This document shows, one piece after another, positions 25,938 through 35,110 of a DNA stretch of 64,000 nucleotides (its first letter is position 1; every line of letters starts with the position of its first letter). A program made the translations under genes and the position numbers. The notes beneath the pieces are model-generated. The model was given only the letters and a program-made list of their open reading frames with translations, was not told the DNA's origin and did no database searches. The stretch is taken from contig NZ_CP030055.1 in assembly GCF_015291645.1 (NCBI RefSeq), positions 5,952,001 through 6,016,000 on the forward strand, in the 5' to 3' direction. This DNA comes from Bradyrhizobium sp. CCBAU 53340. Its GTDB lineage: Bacteria; Pseudomonadota; Alphaproteobacteria; Rhizobiales; Xanthobacteraceae.

Positions 25938-27155
25938 TCACTGCGACTTGAGAAGATCGCAGGCGCTCTCCGAGGCCGGCCGCCACGCATCCTCCGGCGC
26001 GATCGTGCCGGTGATCTCGTAATAGTCGTAGGTGTATTTGGATTCCGCCGGCGCCTTGATCCGCGCGACATAAAGCGGACGCATGACCTGGCCGTCGGCC
26101 CTGATGCTCACGTTCTTCATCTCGAAATCGTTGATCGGCGTGCTCTTCATCTGGCGCATCACGGCATCGCCATCGTCGGAGCCTGCGGCGGCGATCGCCT
26201 TCAGATAATGCGTGATGGCGCTGTAGGTGGCCGCCTTGCCTTCATTGAGAAGCTGTCCGCCGGTCGCCTCGGCATAGCGCTTGGCAAAGGCGCGGCTGTC
26301 CGGCGTCATGTCCCAGTAGAACGGCGTCGTCAGCCGGACGTTCTGCAGGTCCTTAAGGCCAATGCCGTGGGTCTGGCTGATCATCAGCCCGAGCGGAACG
26401 AGCAGTTGCGACTTGGTCAGTCCGAACTCCTGCGCCTGCTTGATCGCATTGGCGAAGTCCGAGCCTGAATTGGCGAGCGCAATCGCCTTGGCGCCGCTGG
26501 CCTGTGCCGTCAGCAGAAACGAGGAGAGATCCGACGAGTTGAGCGGGTGCAGCACCGAGCCCAGCACCTTGCCGCCACCCGCCTCGATGAACTTCGTCGC
26601 ATCGGCCTGCCAGGCTTTGCCGAAAGCATAGTCGACCGTCAGGAAGAACCAGCTGTCGATGCCCTGCGCGAGCAGCGCCTTCACGGTCGCCTTCGGCTGC
26701 GCATAGGTATCGACCACCCACTGCGTCGTCATCGGCGAGCATTTGTCGTTGGTGAAGAACGAGCCCGCCGTGCCGGCCAGCATGTAAGGCTTCTTGCGGG
26801 TCTTCATGATGTCCTGCACCGCGAGCGCAATCGACGAAGCCGAGCAGCCGACGATGGCATCGACGCCTTCGTTGTCGACCCAGCGCAGCGCGATGGCGAC
26901 GCCGACATCGGGCTTGTTCTGGTCGTCGGCGATCACGAGCTCGATCTTCTTGCCGGCAACCATTCCGCCGAAATCGGCGACCGCCAGCTTGGCGGCCGCG
27001 ACCGAGCCGGGGCCACAATTGTCGGCATAGGGACCGTTCTGGTCGTTCATGATCCCGATCTTGACGACGTCGCCCGAGATGCCCTGCGCGGACGCGGGCG
27101 CATTCGTGAGCAGCAAGGCAATTATGCCGAGCGCAGTGACCGTCGATCTCTTCAC
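25938..27155 (-). CDS. LivK-type ABC transporter substrate-binding protein
   Basis: 405-aa periplasmic binding protein of the branched-chain amino acid/amide type. A signal peptide (MKRSTVTALGIIALLLTNAPASA, cut before QG) is followed by VVKIGIMNDQNGPYADNCGPGS, the family's first strand and ligand-loop region. No Liv permease or ATPase genes are nearby, so it either works with components encoded elsewhere or serves as a sensor. It lies between the acyl-CoA ligase and dehydrogenase genes in the operon, which suggests its ligand is the acid being degraded. Confidence 0.9.
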   Translation of the reverse strand: MKRSTVTALGIIALLLTNAPASAQGISGDVVKIGIMNDQNGPYADNCGPGSVAAAKLAVADFGGMVAGKKIELVIADDQNKPDVGVAIALRWVDNEGVDAIVGCSASSIALAVQDIMKTRKKPYMLAGTAGSFFTNDKCSPMTTQWVVDTYAQPKATVKALLAQGIDSWFFLTVDYAFGKAWQADATKFIEAGGGKVLGSVLHPLNSSDLSSFLLTAQASGAKAIALANSGSDFANAIKQAQEFGLTKSQLLVPLGLMISQTHGIGLKDLQNVRLTTPFYWDMTPDSRAFAKRYAEATGGQLLNEGKAATYSAITHYLKAIAAAGSDDGDAVMRQMKSTPINDFEMKNVSIRADGQVMRPLYVARIKAPAESKYTYDYYEITGTIAPEDAWRPASESACDLLKSQ

Positions 27156-27212
27156 CGTTTCCTCCTTTGTGCGTTTCCTCTCGACCGGCTTCGGCCGGTT
27201 CTCGTCATTTTC

Positions 27213-29345
27213 TCAGTGTCGATGCTGGTTCTGTCGTTCTCCATGCGGGATCAGCAGCGCATCCAACGCCACGGCGCCCTCGCCTTCGGCACGCAACAGC
27301 AGCGGGTTGACGTCGATCTCCGCGACCGTGTCGGCATGCGCGGCGGCGAAGTGCGACAGCGCGGCGACGGCCCGGGCCGCGGCGTCGAGATCGGCGCGCG
27401 GCCGGCCGCGCGCACCATCGAGCACCGCGAACGCCTTCAGCGATTTCAGCATCGCCATCGCCTGCGTCTCGCTGACCGGCGCCATCTGCACGGCGGAATC
27501 CTGGAGGATCTCCGCGAAGATGCCGCCGAGGCCGACCATCACCACCGGCCCGAACACCGGATCGATGCGGCTGCCGAGAATGAGCTCAGCGACGCCCTTG
27601 GCCATCGGCGCCACGATCACGCCGTCGATCGTTGCACGCGGCGCCCTGGTGGCGACGCGATCAATCATCTGGGCATAGGCCCGCCGCACCTCAGCTTCCG
27701 AGCCGACGCCGATGACCACCCCGCCGGCCTCGGTCTTGTGCGGCAGATCGGGCGAGGCGATTTTCAGCACCACGGGATAGCCGATCTCGGTGGCGGCACG
27801 CGCTGCCGCATCCGCATCCTGCACCAGACGTTCGGCCAGGACCGGAACACCGGCGTCGGCCAGCACGCGCTTGGCGCCGAGCTCATGGCGGAAGGCGTCG
27901 GGGGGAAGCGGAGCTGCACGATCGACGGCCGGAGCCTGCTCCCTGGCACGCGTCGACACGGCTTGCAACCGCGCCAGCGCAGCGACAGTCGCGCAGCAGC
28001 CGTCGAAGCTCTCCACCGTCGGAAATCCGAGCCCATGCAATTCGGTGAGCGCATCCTCTGGCCCGTCGACGCAGAGGATAATGGGGCGGCTCGGAAACTC
28101 CGCGCGAATGTTGCGCAGCGTCTCCATGTAGATAGAGCGCAGTCGCGGCAGATGCAGCGAGAATGGAAGCGGCACGATCACCGCATCCGTACGTTCGTCC
28201 GCCACGACGGCGGACATGATCTTTTGCAGAAGATCAGGCCGGCTCGACATCTGCGCGGTGGCGTCGACCGGATTGCGCGCCGACGCAAACGGCACCAGCT
28301 CCAGAATCTTTCGCTGCGTCTCCTCGCCGAGCTCAGGCAATGACAGGCCAACGCTCTGCGCCGCATCCGCGAGCAGCACGCCAAATCCGCCGGACGCCGT
28401 CAGGATCGACACACCAAATCCCTTCGGCAACCGGTCCGGCAGAAGGATCGATGCGGCGTGGCCGACGTCGATGAGCGCGTCGATGCTATGAACTCGCACT
28501 GCGCCGGTGCGCGCAAACAGCGCATCGAACACCGCATCCGACCCGGCCATCGCTCCGGTGTGCGAGGCCGCGGCGGCTTGCCCGGCCTCGGATGTTCCGA
28601 TCTTGATGGCGATGACGGGCTTGCCGGCATCGCGCGCCTCTTCGAGTGCAGCGATCAGCCGGCCGGCGTCGCGACAGGTTTCGAGAGCACAGAGAATGAC
28701 CTTCGTCGCGGGATCGCGCGCCATCCAGGCGATGCCGTCGGCGATGTCGACGTCGCACTCATTGCCGGTGGTGATGAAGCGGCTGACGCCGGCGCCGCGC
28801 TCGCTGGCGAGGCGCATGGTGTAGCTGCCGAGATTGCCGCTCTGCGACACGATGCCGAGCGTGCCTGCCGCCGGCATGCTGTGCTCGAGCACGATCGAGA
28901 AGGTCGCGATGCTCTTCTCGGCGATGCTGACCGCGCCGAGGCAATTCGGCCCCAGTAGACGCATGCCGCTGTTGCCCGCGGCGACGCGCAGCCGCTCCTG
29001 CATGGCGCGACCCTGCTCGCCGAGCTCGGCAAAGCCCGAGGAGAACACGACGACGCTGCGGACGCCACGGGCGGCGCATTGCTCCACAGCCTCGCCCGCC
29101 CGCTCCGCATCGACCGCGATGATGGCAAGATCAGGCGCCTCCGGCACCTCGGCGACGGACGCGTAGGCCTTCAGGCCCTGCACCGTCGCGGCCTTCGGAT
29201 TGACCGGATAGATCCGGCCGGCATAGCCGTGACGGCGCAGCAGGTCGACCGGCCGGCCGCCGATCTTGGTCGCTTCCTGCGAGGCGCCGATGATCGCGAT
29301 CGAACGCGGCGACATCAGCGCGTCGAGACCTTCTCCCGGCCGCAT
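27213..29345 (-). CDS. Acetate-CoA ligase (ADP-forming) family acyl-CoA synthetase
   Basis: 710-aa fused-domain enzyme expected to convert a carboxylic acid, CoA and ATP into acyl-CoA. The N-terminal CoA-binding domain carries SIAIIGASQEATKIGGRPV (about 14-32); the middle ligase domains include AASHTGAMAGSD, whose His is the likely phosphohistidine; the C-terminal ATP-grasp part is marked by GYPVVLKIASPDLPHKTEAGGV (about 555-576). The start at 29345 lies one base beyond the hydratase stop; the frame to 29459 overlaps that gene. It would activate the imported substrate for the operon's beta-oxidation-like steps. Confidence 0.9.
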   Translation of the reverse strand: MRPGEGLDALMSPRSIAIIGASQEATKIGGRPVDLLRRHGYAGRIYPVNPKAATVQGLKAYASVAEVPEAPDLAIIAVDAERAGEAVEQCAARGVRSVVVFSSGFAELGEQGRAMQERLRVAAGNSGMRLLGPNCLGAVSIAEKSIATFSIVLEHSMPAAGTLGIVSQSGNLGSYTMRLASERGAGVSRFITTGNECDVDIADGIAWMARDPATKVILCALETCRDAGRLIAALEEARDAGKPVIAIKIGTSEAGQAAAASHTGAMAGSDAVFDALFARTGAVRVHSIDALIDVGHAASILLPDRLPKGFGVSILTASGGFGVLLADAAQSVGLSLPELGEETQRKILELVPFASARNPVDATAQMSSRPDLLQKIMSAVVADERTDAVIVPLPFSLHLPRLRSIYMETLRNIRAEFPSRPIILCVDGPEDALTELHGLGFPTVESFDGCCATVAALARLQAVSTRAREQAPAVDRAAPLPPDAFRHELGAKRVLADAGVPVLAERLVQDADAAARAATEIGYPVVLKIASPDLPHKTEAGGVVIGVGSEAEVRRAYAQMIDRVATRAPRATIDGVIVAPMAKGVAELILGSRIDPVFGPVVMVGLGGIFAEILQDSAVQMAPVSETQAMAMLKSLKAFAVLDGARGRPRADLDAAARAVAALSHFAAAHADTVAEIDVNPLLLRAEGEGAVALDALLIPHGERQNQHRH

Positions 29346-29346
29346 C

Positions 29347-30117
29347 TCAGCGCCCCTTGAACACCGGCGCACGCTTCTCCAGGAACGCCATCCGCGCTTC
29401 CTTGGCATCCTCGGTCTTCGACAGGGCCATGGTGATGTTCTGCTCGAAGCGATAGGCATCGCGCGGCGGCATCAGCTCGACCATGTTCGCCGCGTTCTTG
29501 GCATATTCCATCGCAATCGGACTCTTCGAGGCGATCTCGCGGGCGAGCTTCATCACCTCCGGCATCAGGTTTTCCTTGGTGGTGCAGGCCTCGATGATGC
29601 CGAGGCGGTAGAGCTCGGCGGCCGGCACGCGATAGCCGGTGAAGAACATGCGCCGCATCAGGGAGCGGCCGAACAGCGTGTTCAACATCGCCGCGCCGCC
29701 GGCGAGGCCGACATTGATCTCGGGCATGCCGAACACGGCCTCCTCGCAGGCATAGAAAATGTCGCAGGAGGCCATCAGGCCGACACCTGCCCCCAGCGCG
29801 ACGCCATTGATCGCCGCGATGACCGGCTTCGAACATTCGCGGATACAGTTGCCGGTCTCGCGCGTGATGCGGTTGTGGCTGTGAAACGCGCCGATCTTCG
29901 CGGGATCCGGACGATCCTTCAGGTCCGCACCGCTGCAAAACACCTTTCCGGCGCCGGTCAGGATCGCGACCCGGACGTCGCTGCGCTCGGAGATCTCGTC
30001 GAACACGCTGACGATGCGGTCACGCATCGCACGATCGAGCGCGTTCACCGGAGGACGGTTCAGCGTCACCAGCGCGATGTGATCGGATACTTCGAGGGTG
30101 ACGATATCTCCTGACAT
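29347..30117 (-). CDS. Enoyl-CoA hydratase/isomerase family protein
   Basis: 256-aa crotonase-fold enzyme, first gene of the ten-gene operon. Oxyanion-hole segments are FCSGADLKD (about 60-68) and NGVALGAGVGLMASCD (about 104-119); PEINVG (about 131-136) holds the second catalytic-type Glu. C-terminal PVFKGR is usual for the family. AGGAGG precedes the ATG at 30117. A 16-bp palindrome lies 38 bases upstream of the start and probably represses the operon through the TetR protein encoded at 31282-31956. Confidence 0.92.
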   Translation of the reverse strand: MSGDIVTLEVSDHIALVTLNRPPVNALDRAMRDRIVSVFDEISERSDVRVAILTGAGKVFCSGADLKDRPDPAKIGAFHSHNRITRETGNCIRECSKPVIAAINGVALGAGVGLMASCDIFYACEEAVFGMPEINVGLAGGAAMLNTLFGRSLMRRMFFTGYRVPAAELYRLGIIEACTTKENLMPEVMKLAREIASKSPIAMEYAKNAANMVELMPPRDAYRFEQNITMALSKTEDAKEARMAFLEKRAPVFKGR

Positions 30118-30155
30118 GGCTTCCTCCTGGACTTCTGTTCGTCTTAATTGTTGCC

Positions 30156-30171
30156 CTGACCGATCGGTCAG
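30156..30171. promoter_or_regulatory. TetR operator 1 (upstream of enoyl-CoA hydratase operon)
   Basis: CTGACCGATCGGTCAG is a perfect 16-base palindrome ending 38 bases before the hydratase ATG. The core TGACCGATCGGTCA recurs in operator 2 and its central 12 bases in operator 3. Confidence 0.8.
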
Positions 30172-30224
30172 CTTTTTCCGCTGATAGCACCAAGGACTGC
30201 ATCTGGCAATATCCTGCTGATCGA

Positions 30225-30254
30225 CTATTGACTGACCGATCGGTCAGTCAATAG
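30225..30254. promoter_or_regulatory. TetR operator 2 (upstream of tctC)
   Basis: A perfect 30-base palindrome, centred on CCGATCGG and containing TGACTGACCGATCGG in its left arm. It ends 38 bases before the tctC ATG, mirroring the distance of operator 1 from the hydratase start. Length suggests two overlapping dimer sites or a very strong one. Confidence 0.82.
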
Positions 30255-30292
30255 ATTCAGGACAAGCAAGAACGAACCTTGAGGAGGACTCC

Positions 30293-31270
30293 ATGCCCCG
30301 GATCAGCCGGCGCCAGGCGACAGCTCTGATTGCCGGCGCTCTCGCCGTGCCGCTTGGCGCGCCTGCCATCGTGAGGGCCCGCCCCTCGCAGATCTTCATC
30401 ATCGTGCCCTATGCGCCTGGCGGTTCGATCGACAGCCTGATGCGCTCGATCGCGAAGGCCATGGCGGAAAACCTGGATCAACCGGTCCTGGTCGACAACA
30501 AGCCCGGCGCCAACGGCATCGTCGGATCGCAATATGTGGCGCGCGCGCCGAAGGACGGATCGGTCCTCCTGGCCGGCGGCACCGGCCCGATTTCGCTGAA
30601 CGTGCTGCTGCGCAAGAACCTGCCTTACAAGCTGGAGGATTTCGCCTCCGTCGCCATGCTCTGCAACGGGCCGCTGTCGCTGACCGTGAACGCGCGAACG
30701 CCCGTCACCGACGTGAAGAGTTTCGTCGCTTACGCCAAGGGACGCGACAAGCCGCTGTTCTACGCCACCCTCGGTCCCGGCAGCGTCACGCATCTGTTCG
30801 GGATCATGATGAGCAAGTCGATGGGATTTGCCGTGACCGACGTCGCCTATCGCAACAATCCGGCCTCGATCATGGAAACGCTATCGGGGGAATGCGACCT
30901 GAATTTCGCAACGCCTGCAGCGGTCATCGAGCACGCGCGCAGCGGCCAGCTCCGCATCCTCGCGCTCTCCTCGGAGAAGCGCATGGCGAGCTTTCCCGAG
31001 ATACCGACGCTGACCGAATCCGGCTATCCCGAACTCACAGCCTCGTTCTGGACCGCGCTGCACGCGCCCGCGGGCACGCCGGGCGACGTCGTCGCGCGAC
31101 TGAACGCGGCAGCCAACGCTGCGATGCAGAAGCCCGAGATCGCAAAGCAGCTGGAGACCGACGGCCTGATCGTCGATACCGGCGCGCCGGAACGGCTCGA
31201 CGCTCAATTGACCAGGGATGCCGCGCTCTGGGGACCGGTGATCAAGGCGCAGAACATCGTTCTGGAATGA
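30293..31270 (+). CDS. tctC: TctC/Bug family periplasmic carboxylate receptor
   Basis: 325-aa solute-binding protein of a TTT transporter. A signal with RISRRQATALIAGALAV (twin-arginine-like RR) leads to the mature receptor, which carries IIVPYAPGGSIDSLMR (about 36-51) and the DNKPGANGIVG ligand loop (about 67-77), both typical of Bug proteins. Strong GAGGAGG precedes the ATG. It is divergent from the operon whose last genes are tctB and tctA, so the receptor and permeases are split but share the TetR operators. Confidence 0.9.
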   Translation: MPRISRRQATALIAGALAVPLGAPAIVRARPSQIFIIVPYAPGGSIDSLMRSIAKAMAENLDQPVLVDNKPGANGIVGSQYVARAPKDGSVLLAGGTGPISLNVLLRKNLPYKLEDFASVAMLCNGPLSLTVNARTPVTDVKSFVAYAKGRDKPLFYATLGPGSVTHLFGIMMSKSMGFAVTDVAYRNNPASIMETLSGECDLNFATPAAVIEHARSGQLRILALSSEKRMASFPEIPTLTESGYPELTASFWTALHAPAGTPGDVVARLNAAANAAMQKPEIAKQLETDGLIVDTGAPERLDAQLTRDAALWGPVIKAQNIVLE

Positions 31271-31281
31271 GGCGCCGCCGG

Positions 31282-31956
31282 TCAGCGTGACCTGCGCCGG
31301 CCTGCCTTGGGTGGCTCCGGCGTCGGAAGCTCGACCAGCTCGCCGCTTCGCAGGCCGTTGAAGATCATGTCGAAGAAGATGTCGGCGATCTGCTCGGGGG
31401 TCGCGGACTTGTTCGGATTGTACCAGCGATGCATCCAGTTGAGCGAGGAGAGGATCAGCCGGCCGGTCATGGGAACGTCGACCTTGCGGATTTCACCGGC
31501 GTCGATCGCTTCCTGGATCAGGCCACGCAGAAAGTTCTCGAAACGGTCGCGGCGCGTCAGCCGTTCCTTGTGCCGGTGGCGGTCGGGATCGTTCCAGAAG
31601 GCGGTCGTGGAGGCGATCCAGGCCCAGCGATAGCGCCGGAAATACTCCGCCGTGGCGACCATGAAGGCGCGAATCTTCTGCGCGGGCGGCCCGTCCGGAA
31701 TGCGATCGCGCACGAACAGGTACAGCTCGAGCGTGGAACCGACTGCCACGCGCGCGTAGATCTCGTCCTTGTTGGAGAAGTGATGATAGAGCAGCGACTT
31801 GGAGATACCGCAGGCAACCGCGATGTCGCGCATCGACGTCCCTTCGAATCCCTTGCTCGCGAACAGCCGCCCGGCCTCGGCGAGGATCTGCAGCACGCGG
31901 TCCGAGGCCTCGGCCTGGTTCGCAACGCCATCCTTCATCGTTGACAGTTCAGTCAT
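31282..31956 (-). CDS. TetR family transcriptional regulator (operon repressor)
   Basis: 224-aa regulator. The helix-turn-helix is at about 22-68 (LFASKGFEGTSMRDIAVACGISKSLLYHHF); the rest is the helical ligand-binding domain, ending in a basic RRRSR tail. It is convergent with tctC and divergent from the lactonase gene. Palindromes with core GACCGATCGGTC lie before the hydratase operon, before tctC and between its own gene and the lactonase gene, so it probably represses all four units and is released by an acyl-CoA or the substrate (inference). Confidence 0.9.
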   Translation of the reverse strand: MTELSTMKDGVANQAEASDRVLQILAEAGRLFASKGFEGTSMRDIAVACGISKSLLYHHFSNKDEIYARVAVGSTLELYLFVRDRIPDGPPAQKIRAFMVATAEYFRRYRWAWIASTTAFWNDPDRHRHKERLTRRDRFENFLRGLIQEAIDAGEIRKVDVPMTGRLILSSLNWMHRWYNPNKSATPEQIADIFFDMIFNGLRSGELVELPTPEPPKAGRRRSR

Positions 31957-32014
31957 GAACTCCGCAATCCACCCGTCAGCCCGAGAGTCTCTGGAATGAA
32001 ACTAGTTTTTCATC

Positions 32015-32026
32015 GACCGATCGGTC
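32015..32026. promoter_or_regulatory. TetR operator 3 (between tetR and lactonase gene)
   Basis: GACCGATCGGTC, the 12-base core of operators 1 and 2, lies 58 bases before the regulator ATG and 28 bases before the lactonase ATG. It indicates autoregulation and inclusion of the lactonase gene in the regulon. Confidence 0.75.
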
Positions 32027-32054
32027 AAGCCCGGCGATCCCTGGAGGTGTCGCA

Positions 32055-32939
32055 ATGAGTGCAACCCGGATCACGCGCATCGGTACGACCAGGGACCAGC
32101 TCGGCGAGAGCCCGGTCTGGGACGAACGCCGCCAGCGCTTCTATTGGATCGATGCACTAGCCGGATCGATCCAAAGGCTCGATCCCGCCACGGGTGCGGT
32201 CGACACGTTCAACGCGCCCGCGCCGATCGGCTCGCTGGCGCTGCGGGGCGACGGCGGTGCGGTGCTCGCCCTGCGCGATGGATTTGCGCACTACGATTTC
32301 GCCACGCGCGTCCTGACGGAAGGCGCGGCGATCGGGCTCGGCCATCCGAAGGTGCGGCTCAACGACGGCAAGGCGGATCCCTATGGGCGCTTCATAGCTG
32401 GCACGATGCACAGCGATCGCGCTCCTGACGAAGTGCCTCAGGGTGGTCTCTATCGCCTGGATGCCTCGGGCGCGGTGGAACTGCTGGAGACGGATCTCGC
32501 GGTGAGCAACGGACCGTGCTTCAGCCCTGACGGGCGAACGTTCTACCTCGCGGACAGTGCCAGACGGATCATCTGGGCCTATGAGTACAGCCAGGACGGC
32601 CCTCTCGCGAACAAGCGCGTCTTCGTCGACACGGAGGCGCAGCAGTCGGGTTGCGACGGCGCAACGATGGATTCGCAAGGCTACCTTTGGTCCGTCCTCG
32701 TACGCATCGGCAAGATCGCGCGGTTTGCGCCTGATGGGACGATCGAACGCATCGTCGATATGCCGACGCGTCATCCGACCAGCATCACGTTCGGCGGGCC
32801 CGAGCTCGAAATTCTCTACGTGACGTCAATCTCGCGCAGCCACGCGCTCAGGGATGACCATCCGGATGCCGGCGGCCTGTTCACGGTGGAAGGCCTCGGC
32901 GTTCGCGGATTGCCGGCGCACCGGTTCGCCCCGGGCTAG
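32055..32939 (+). CDS. SMP-30/gluconolactonase/LRE family protein
   Basis: 294-aa six-bladed propeller lactonase, probably cytoplasmic. Candidate metal ligands are Glu18 (LGESPVW), Asn in RLNDGK (about 102), Asn in VSNGP (about 155) and Asp in GCDGATMD (about 205). The family hydrolyses sugar lactones and some other lactones with Ca or Zn. It starts 28 bases after TetR operator 3, so it belongs to the regulon of the hydratase operon, suggesting that a lactone is an entry compound or intermediate. Confidence 0.9.
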   Translation: MSATRITRIGTTRDQLGESPVWDERRQRFYWIDALAGSIQRLDPATGAVDTFNAPAPIGSLALRGDGGAVLALRDGFAHYDFATRVLTEGAAIGLGHPKVRLNDGKADPYGRFIAGTMHSDRAPDEVPQGGLYRLDASGAVELLETDLAVSNGPCFSPDGRTFYLADSARRIIWAYEYSQDGPLANKRVFVDTEAQQSGCDGATMDSQGYLWSVLVRIGKIARFAPDGTIERIVDMPTRHPTSITFGGPELEILYVTSISRSHALRDDHPDAGGLFTVEGLGVRGLPAHRFAPG

Positions 32940-32947
32940 CTCCCTGT

Positions 32948-33865
32948 CTACCGCGCCGATCGCTTGATCTGCTTCGGCACGTTCTCGGCCATGTAATCCA
33001 CGAAGACCCGAATCTTCTCCGGCAGATAGCTGCTCTGGAGAAACGCTGCGTAGATCCCTTCGTCGAAGGTGGAGTTCGTCACCCGGAAGCCGGGCAGCAA
33101 GCGGATCAGGCGCCGGCTCTTCAGCTCCTCCGCCACAGTGTAGTCGTCCAGCAGCGCGATCCCTTGCCCGTTGACGGCGAGATCGCACAGAACCACGCCG
33201 TTGTTGCTGGCGAAGGATGAAGGCACGACGATCTCGCGCAGCCTGTTCTTGCGCATGAATTTCCACACGACGTCGTCAGGGCCCATCCAGTAGGTCAGGC
33301 AGTTGTGCCGGGTGATGTCCTCCGGCTCGCGCAGCTTCGGCATCCGTCCGACATAGTCGGGCGAGGCCACGAGAATCCGCTCGCTCCGCAGCAGCCGTCG
33401 CTGCATCAGGCCGGGATCCTTTGGCGCCTGGATCTGGAAGTCGACGTCGAACTCGTCCTCGCGGATCTGGGCGTGTCGCTCGGACAGGCGCAGCTGCACC
33501 TTCAGCTCCGGATAGAGCTGCTGAAAGCCCGGGATCAGCGGCGAAAGCACCTTGATGCCGAACAGCGTGCGCGAGTGCACCCGCAACGTCCCGCGCGGGG
33601 CGGTCTGGAGCGAGAGCGCCGCAGCTTCGGCATCCTCGATGCCGTGCAGCACCTGCTCGGTGCGCTGGAAGAAGATCTTGCCGGCGTCCGTCAAGCCGAG
33701 ATGGCGCGTGCTGCGGTTCAAAAGCTGCACGCCGAGCTGCGCCTCGAGCTCGCCGATATAGCGCGACACCGACGCCGGAGAGAGCCCGACGCGGCGTCCG
33801 GCCGCCGAAAAGCTGCCTTCCCGGACGGCGCTCACGAACAATTCCATGGCCTGGAGACGGTTCAT
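32948..33865 (-). CDS. LysR family transcriptional regulator
   Basis: 305-aa regulator. The N-terminal winged helix-turn-helix (about 1-60) reads FVSAVREGSFSAAGRRVGLSP; the C-terminal co-inducer domain follows from about 90. The ATG at 33865 is chosen over an in-frame TTG at 33886. It is divergent from the flavin monooxygenase cassette, which it probably controls. Between them a 9-base near-repeat (ATtACGTCA at 33900, ATaACGTCA at 33932) may be part of its binding region. Confidence 0.9.
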   Translation of the reverse strand: MNRLQAMELFVSAVREGSFSAAGRRVGLSPASVSRYIGELEAQLGVQLLNRSTRHLGLTDAGKIFFQRTEQVLHGIEDAEAAALSLQTAPRGTLRVHSRTLFGIKVLSPLIPGFQQLYPELKVQLRLSERHAQIREDEFDVDFQIQAPKDPGLMQRRLLRSERILVASPDYVGRMPKLREPEDITRHNCLTYWMGPDDVVWKFMRKNRLREIVVPSSFASNNGVVLCDLAVNGQGIALLDDYTVAEELKSRRLIRLLPGFRVTNSTFDEGIYAAFLQSSYLPEKIRVFVDYMAENVPKQIKRSAR

Positions 33866-33985
33866 CGATCTTTTCAGATTCTGCAAAGGACATGCTCAGA
33901 TTACGTCAATTGTTCGAAAAAGCTCAAGGCCATAACGTCATGAGAACGCGTCGCAAGAGCGACCGATCAACGGGAGAAACAACCG

Positions 33986-35077
33986 ATGGAATTCGGCGTA
34001 TTCATTCTGGCGCAGCAGCGCGGCTATCATCAAACCTCGCAGCAGGTCATCAACAACGCCGTCGAGCAGACGGTTGCCGCCGAGCACGCCGGCTTCGATA
34101 CGGCCTGGTACGCCGAGCATCATTTCAACAATTACAGCCTGTGCCCCTCGCCGCTGATGATGGTCGCGCATTGCGCGGGCCTGACCAAGCGCATCCGTCT
34201 CGGCACCGCCGTCTGCGTGCTGCCGCTGTATCATCCGGCGCGGCTGCTCGGCGAAATCGGCTTTGCCGACACGGTCTCGAACGGGCGCCTCGATCTCGGC
34301 ATCGGCTCCGGCTACCAGAAGTTCGAGTTCGACCGCTTCGGCGTCGAGCTCGACGATTCGCACGCGCTGTTCGCCGAATTCTACGACGTGCTCCACGCCG
34401 GCATGCAGCAGCGCATCTTCTCCTATTCCGGCGAGCACCTGAAAATGCCGCCGACCGCGATCGCCGTGCGGACGGTGCAGAAGCCGATGCCGCCGATCTG
34501 GGTGACGTCGGGCCATGGCGAGACGCTCGGCCGCGCCATCCGCGACAACCACAATCTGTTCGTCACGGCGCTCTTGAACGGGACCGATGCCATCAAGGCG
34601 CTGCGCGAACGACTGGAAGGGATTGCCGCCCAGGAAGGCCGCTCCATCGACGACACCCGGTTCGGCTTCCTGCGTTGCGCCTATGCCAGCGACAATGACA
34701 GCGAGATCCAGTCCTATCTGGACAATGCGCGCTTCCAGCGCCGGCTCTCCGAAAGCCTGAAGTTCCGGCGCGCCCAGAGCGATGACGGCTATCTGATCAA
34801 GGAAGAAGCCGGTCCGAACGACATGAGCCTGGAAACGATGCGCAGCAATTTGCCGGTCGGCAGCGTCAACCAGGTGATCGACCGCATGCTGGAGGAGATC
34901 AGCATCCTCAAGCCGACCCACATCGCGCTGCAGACCCAGCTCGGCGATTTCGATCAGCGCACGATGCTGCGCCAGATCGAGACGTGGGGCAGCAAGATCA
35001 TTCCCGCGATCCGGAAAGAGCTGAAATCAACAGGGGCCGGACGCAGCAAGGTCGCGGGCGAAGCGGTTTCGGCCTAG
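33986..35077 (+). CDS. LLM class flavin-dependent oxidoreductase (luciferase-like monooxygenase)
   Basis: 363-aa bacterial-luciferase-like TIM-barrel protein. Visible family segments are AEHAGFDTAWYAEHHFNNY (about 32-50), RIRLGTAVCVLPLYHPARL (about 69-87) and GRLDLGIGSGY (about 100-110). It would use reduced FMN, supplied by the flavin reductase encoded next, to oxygenate an organic substrate with O2. It is the first gene of a short plus-strand unit under the divergent LysR. The substrate is unknown. Confidence 0.9.
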   Translation: MEFGVFILAQQRGYHQTSQQVINNAVEQTVAAEHAGFDTAWYAEHHFNNYSLCPSPLMMVAHCAGLTKRIRLGTAVCVLPLYHPARLLGEIGFADTVSNGRLDLGIGSGYQKFEFDRFGVELDDSHALFAEFYDVLHAGMQQRIFSYSGEHLKMPPTAIAVRTVQKPMPPIWVTSGHGETLGRAIRDNHNLFVTALLNGTDAIKALRERLEGIAAQEGRSIDDTRFGFLRCAYASDNDSEIQSYLDNARFQRRLSESLKFRRAQSDDGYLIKEEAGPNDMSLETMRSNLPVGSVNQVIDRMLEEISILKPTHIALQTQLGDFDQRTMLRQIETWGSKIIPAIRKELKSTGAGRSKVAGEAVSA

Positions 35078-35110
35078 CCCAGGCGCCGGCACGAGCCCGA
35101 AAGGCACGTC

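Noticed and set aside
33900..33940. ATtACGTCA/ATaACGTCA near-repeat as a defined LysR site
   Set aside because: Only nine bases with one mismatch and no clear T-N11-A palindrome; mentioned with the LysR gene but not called.
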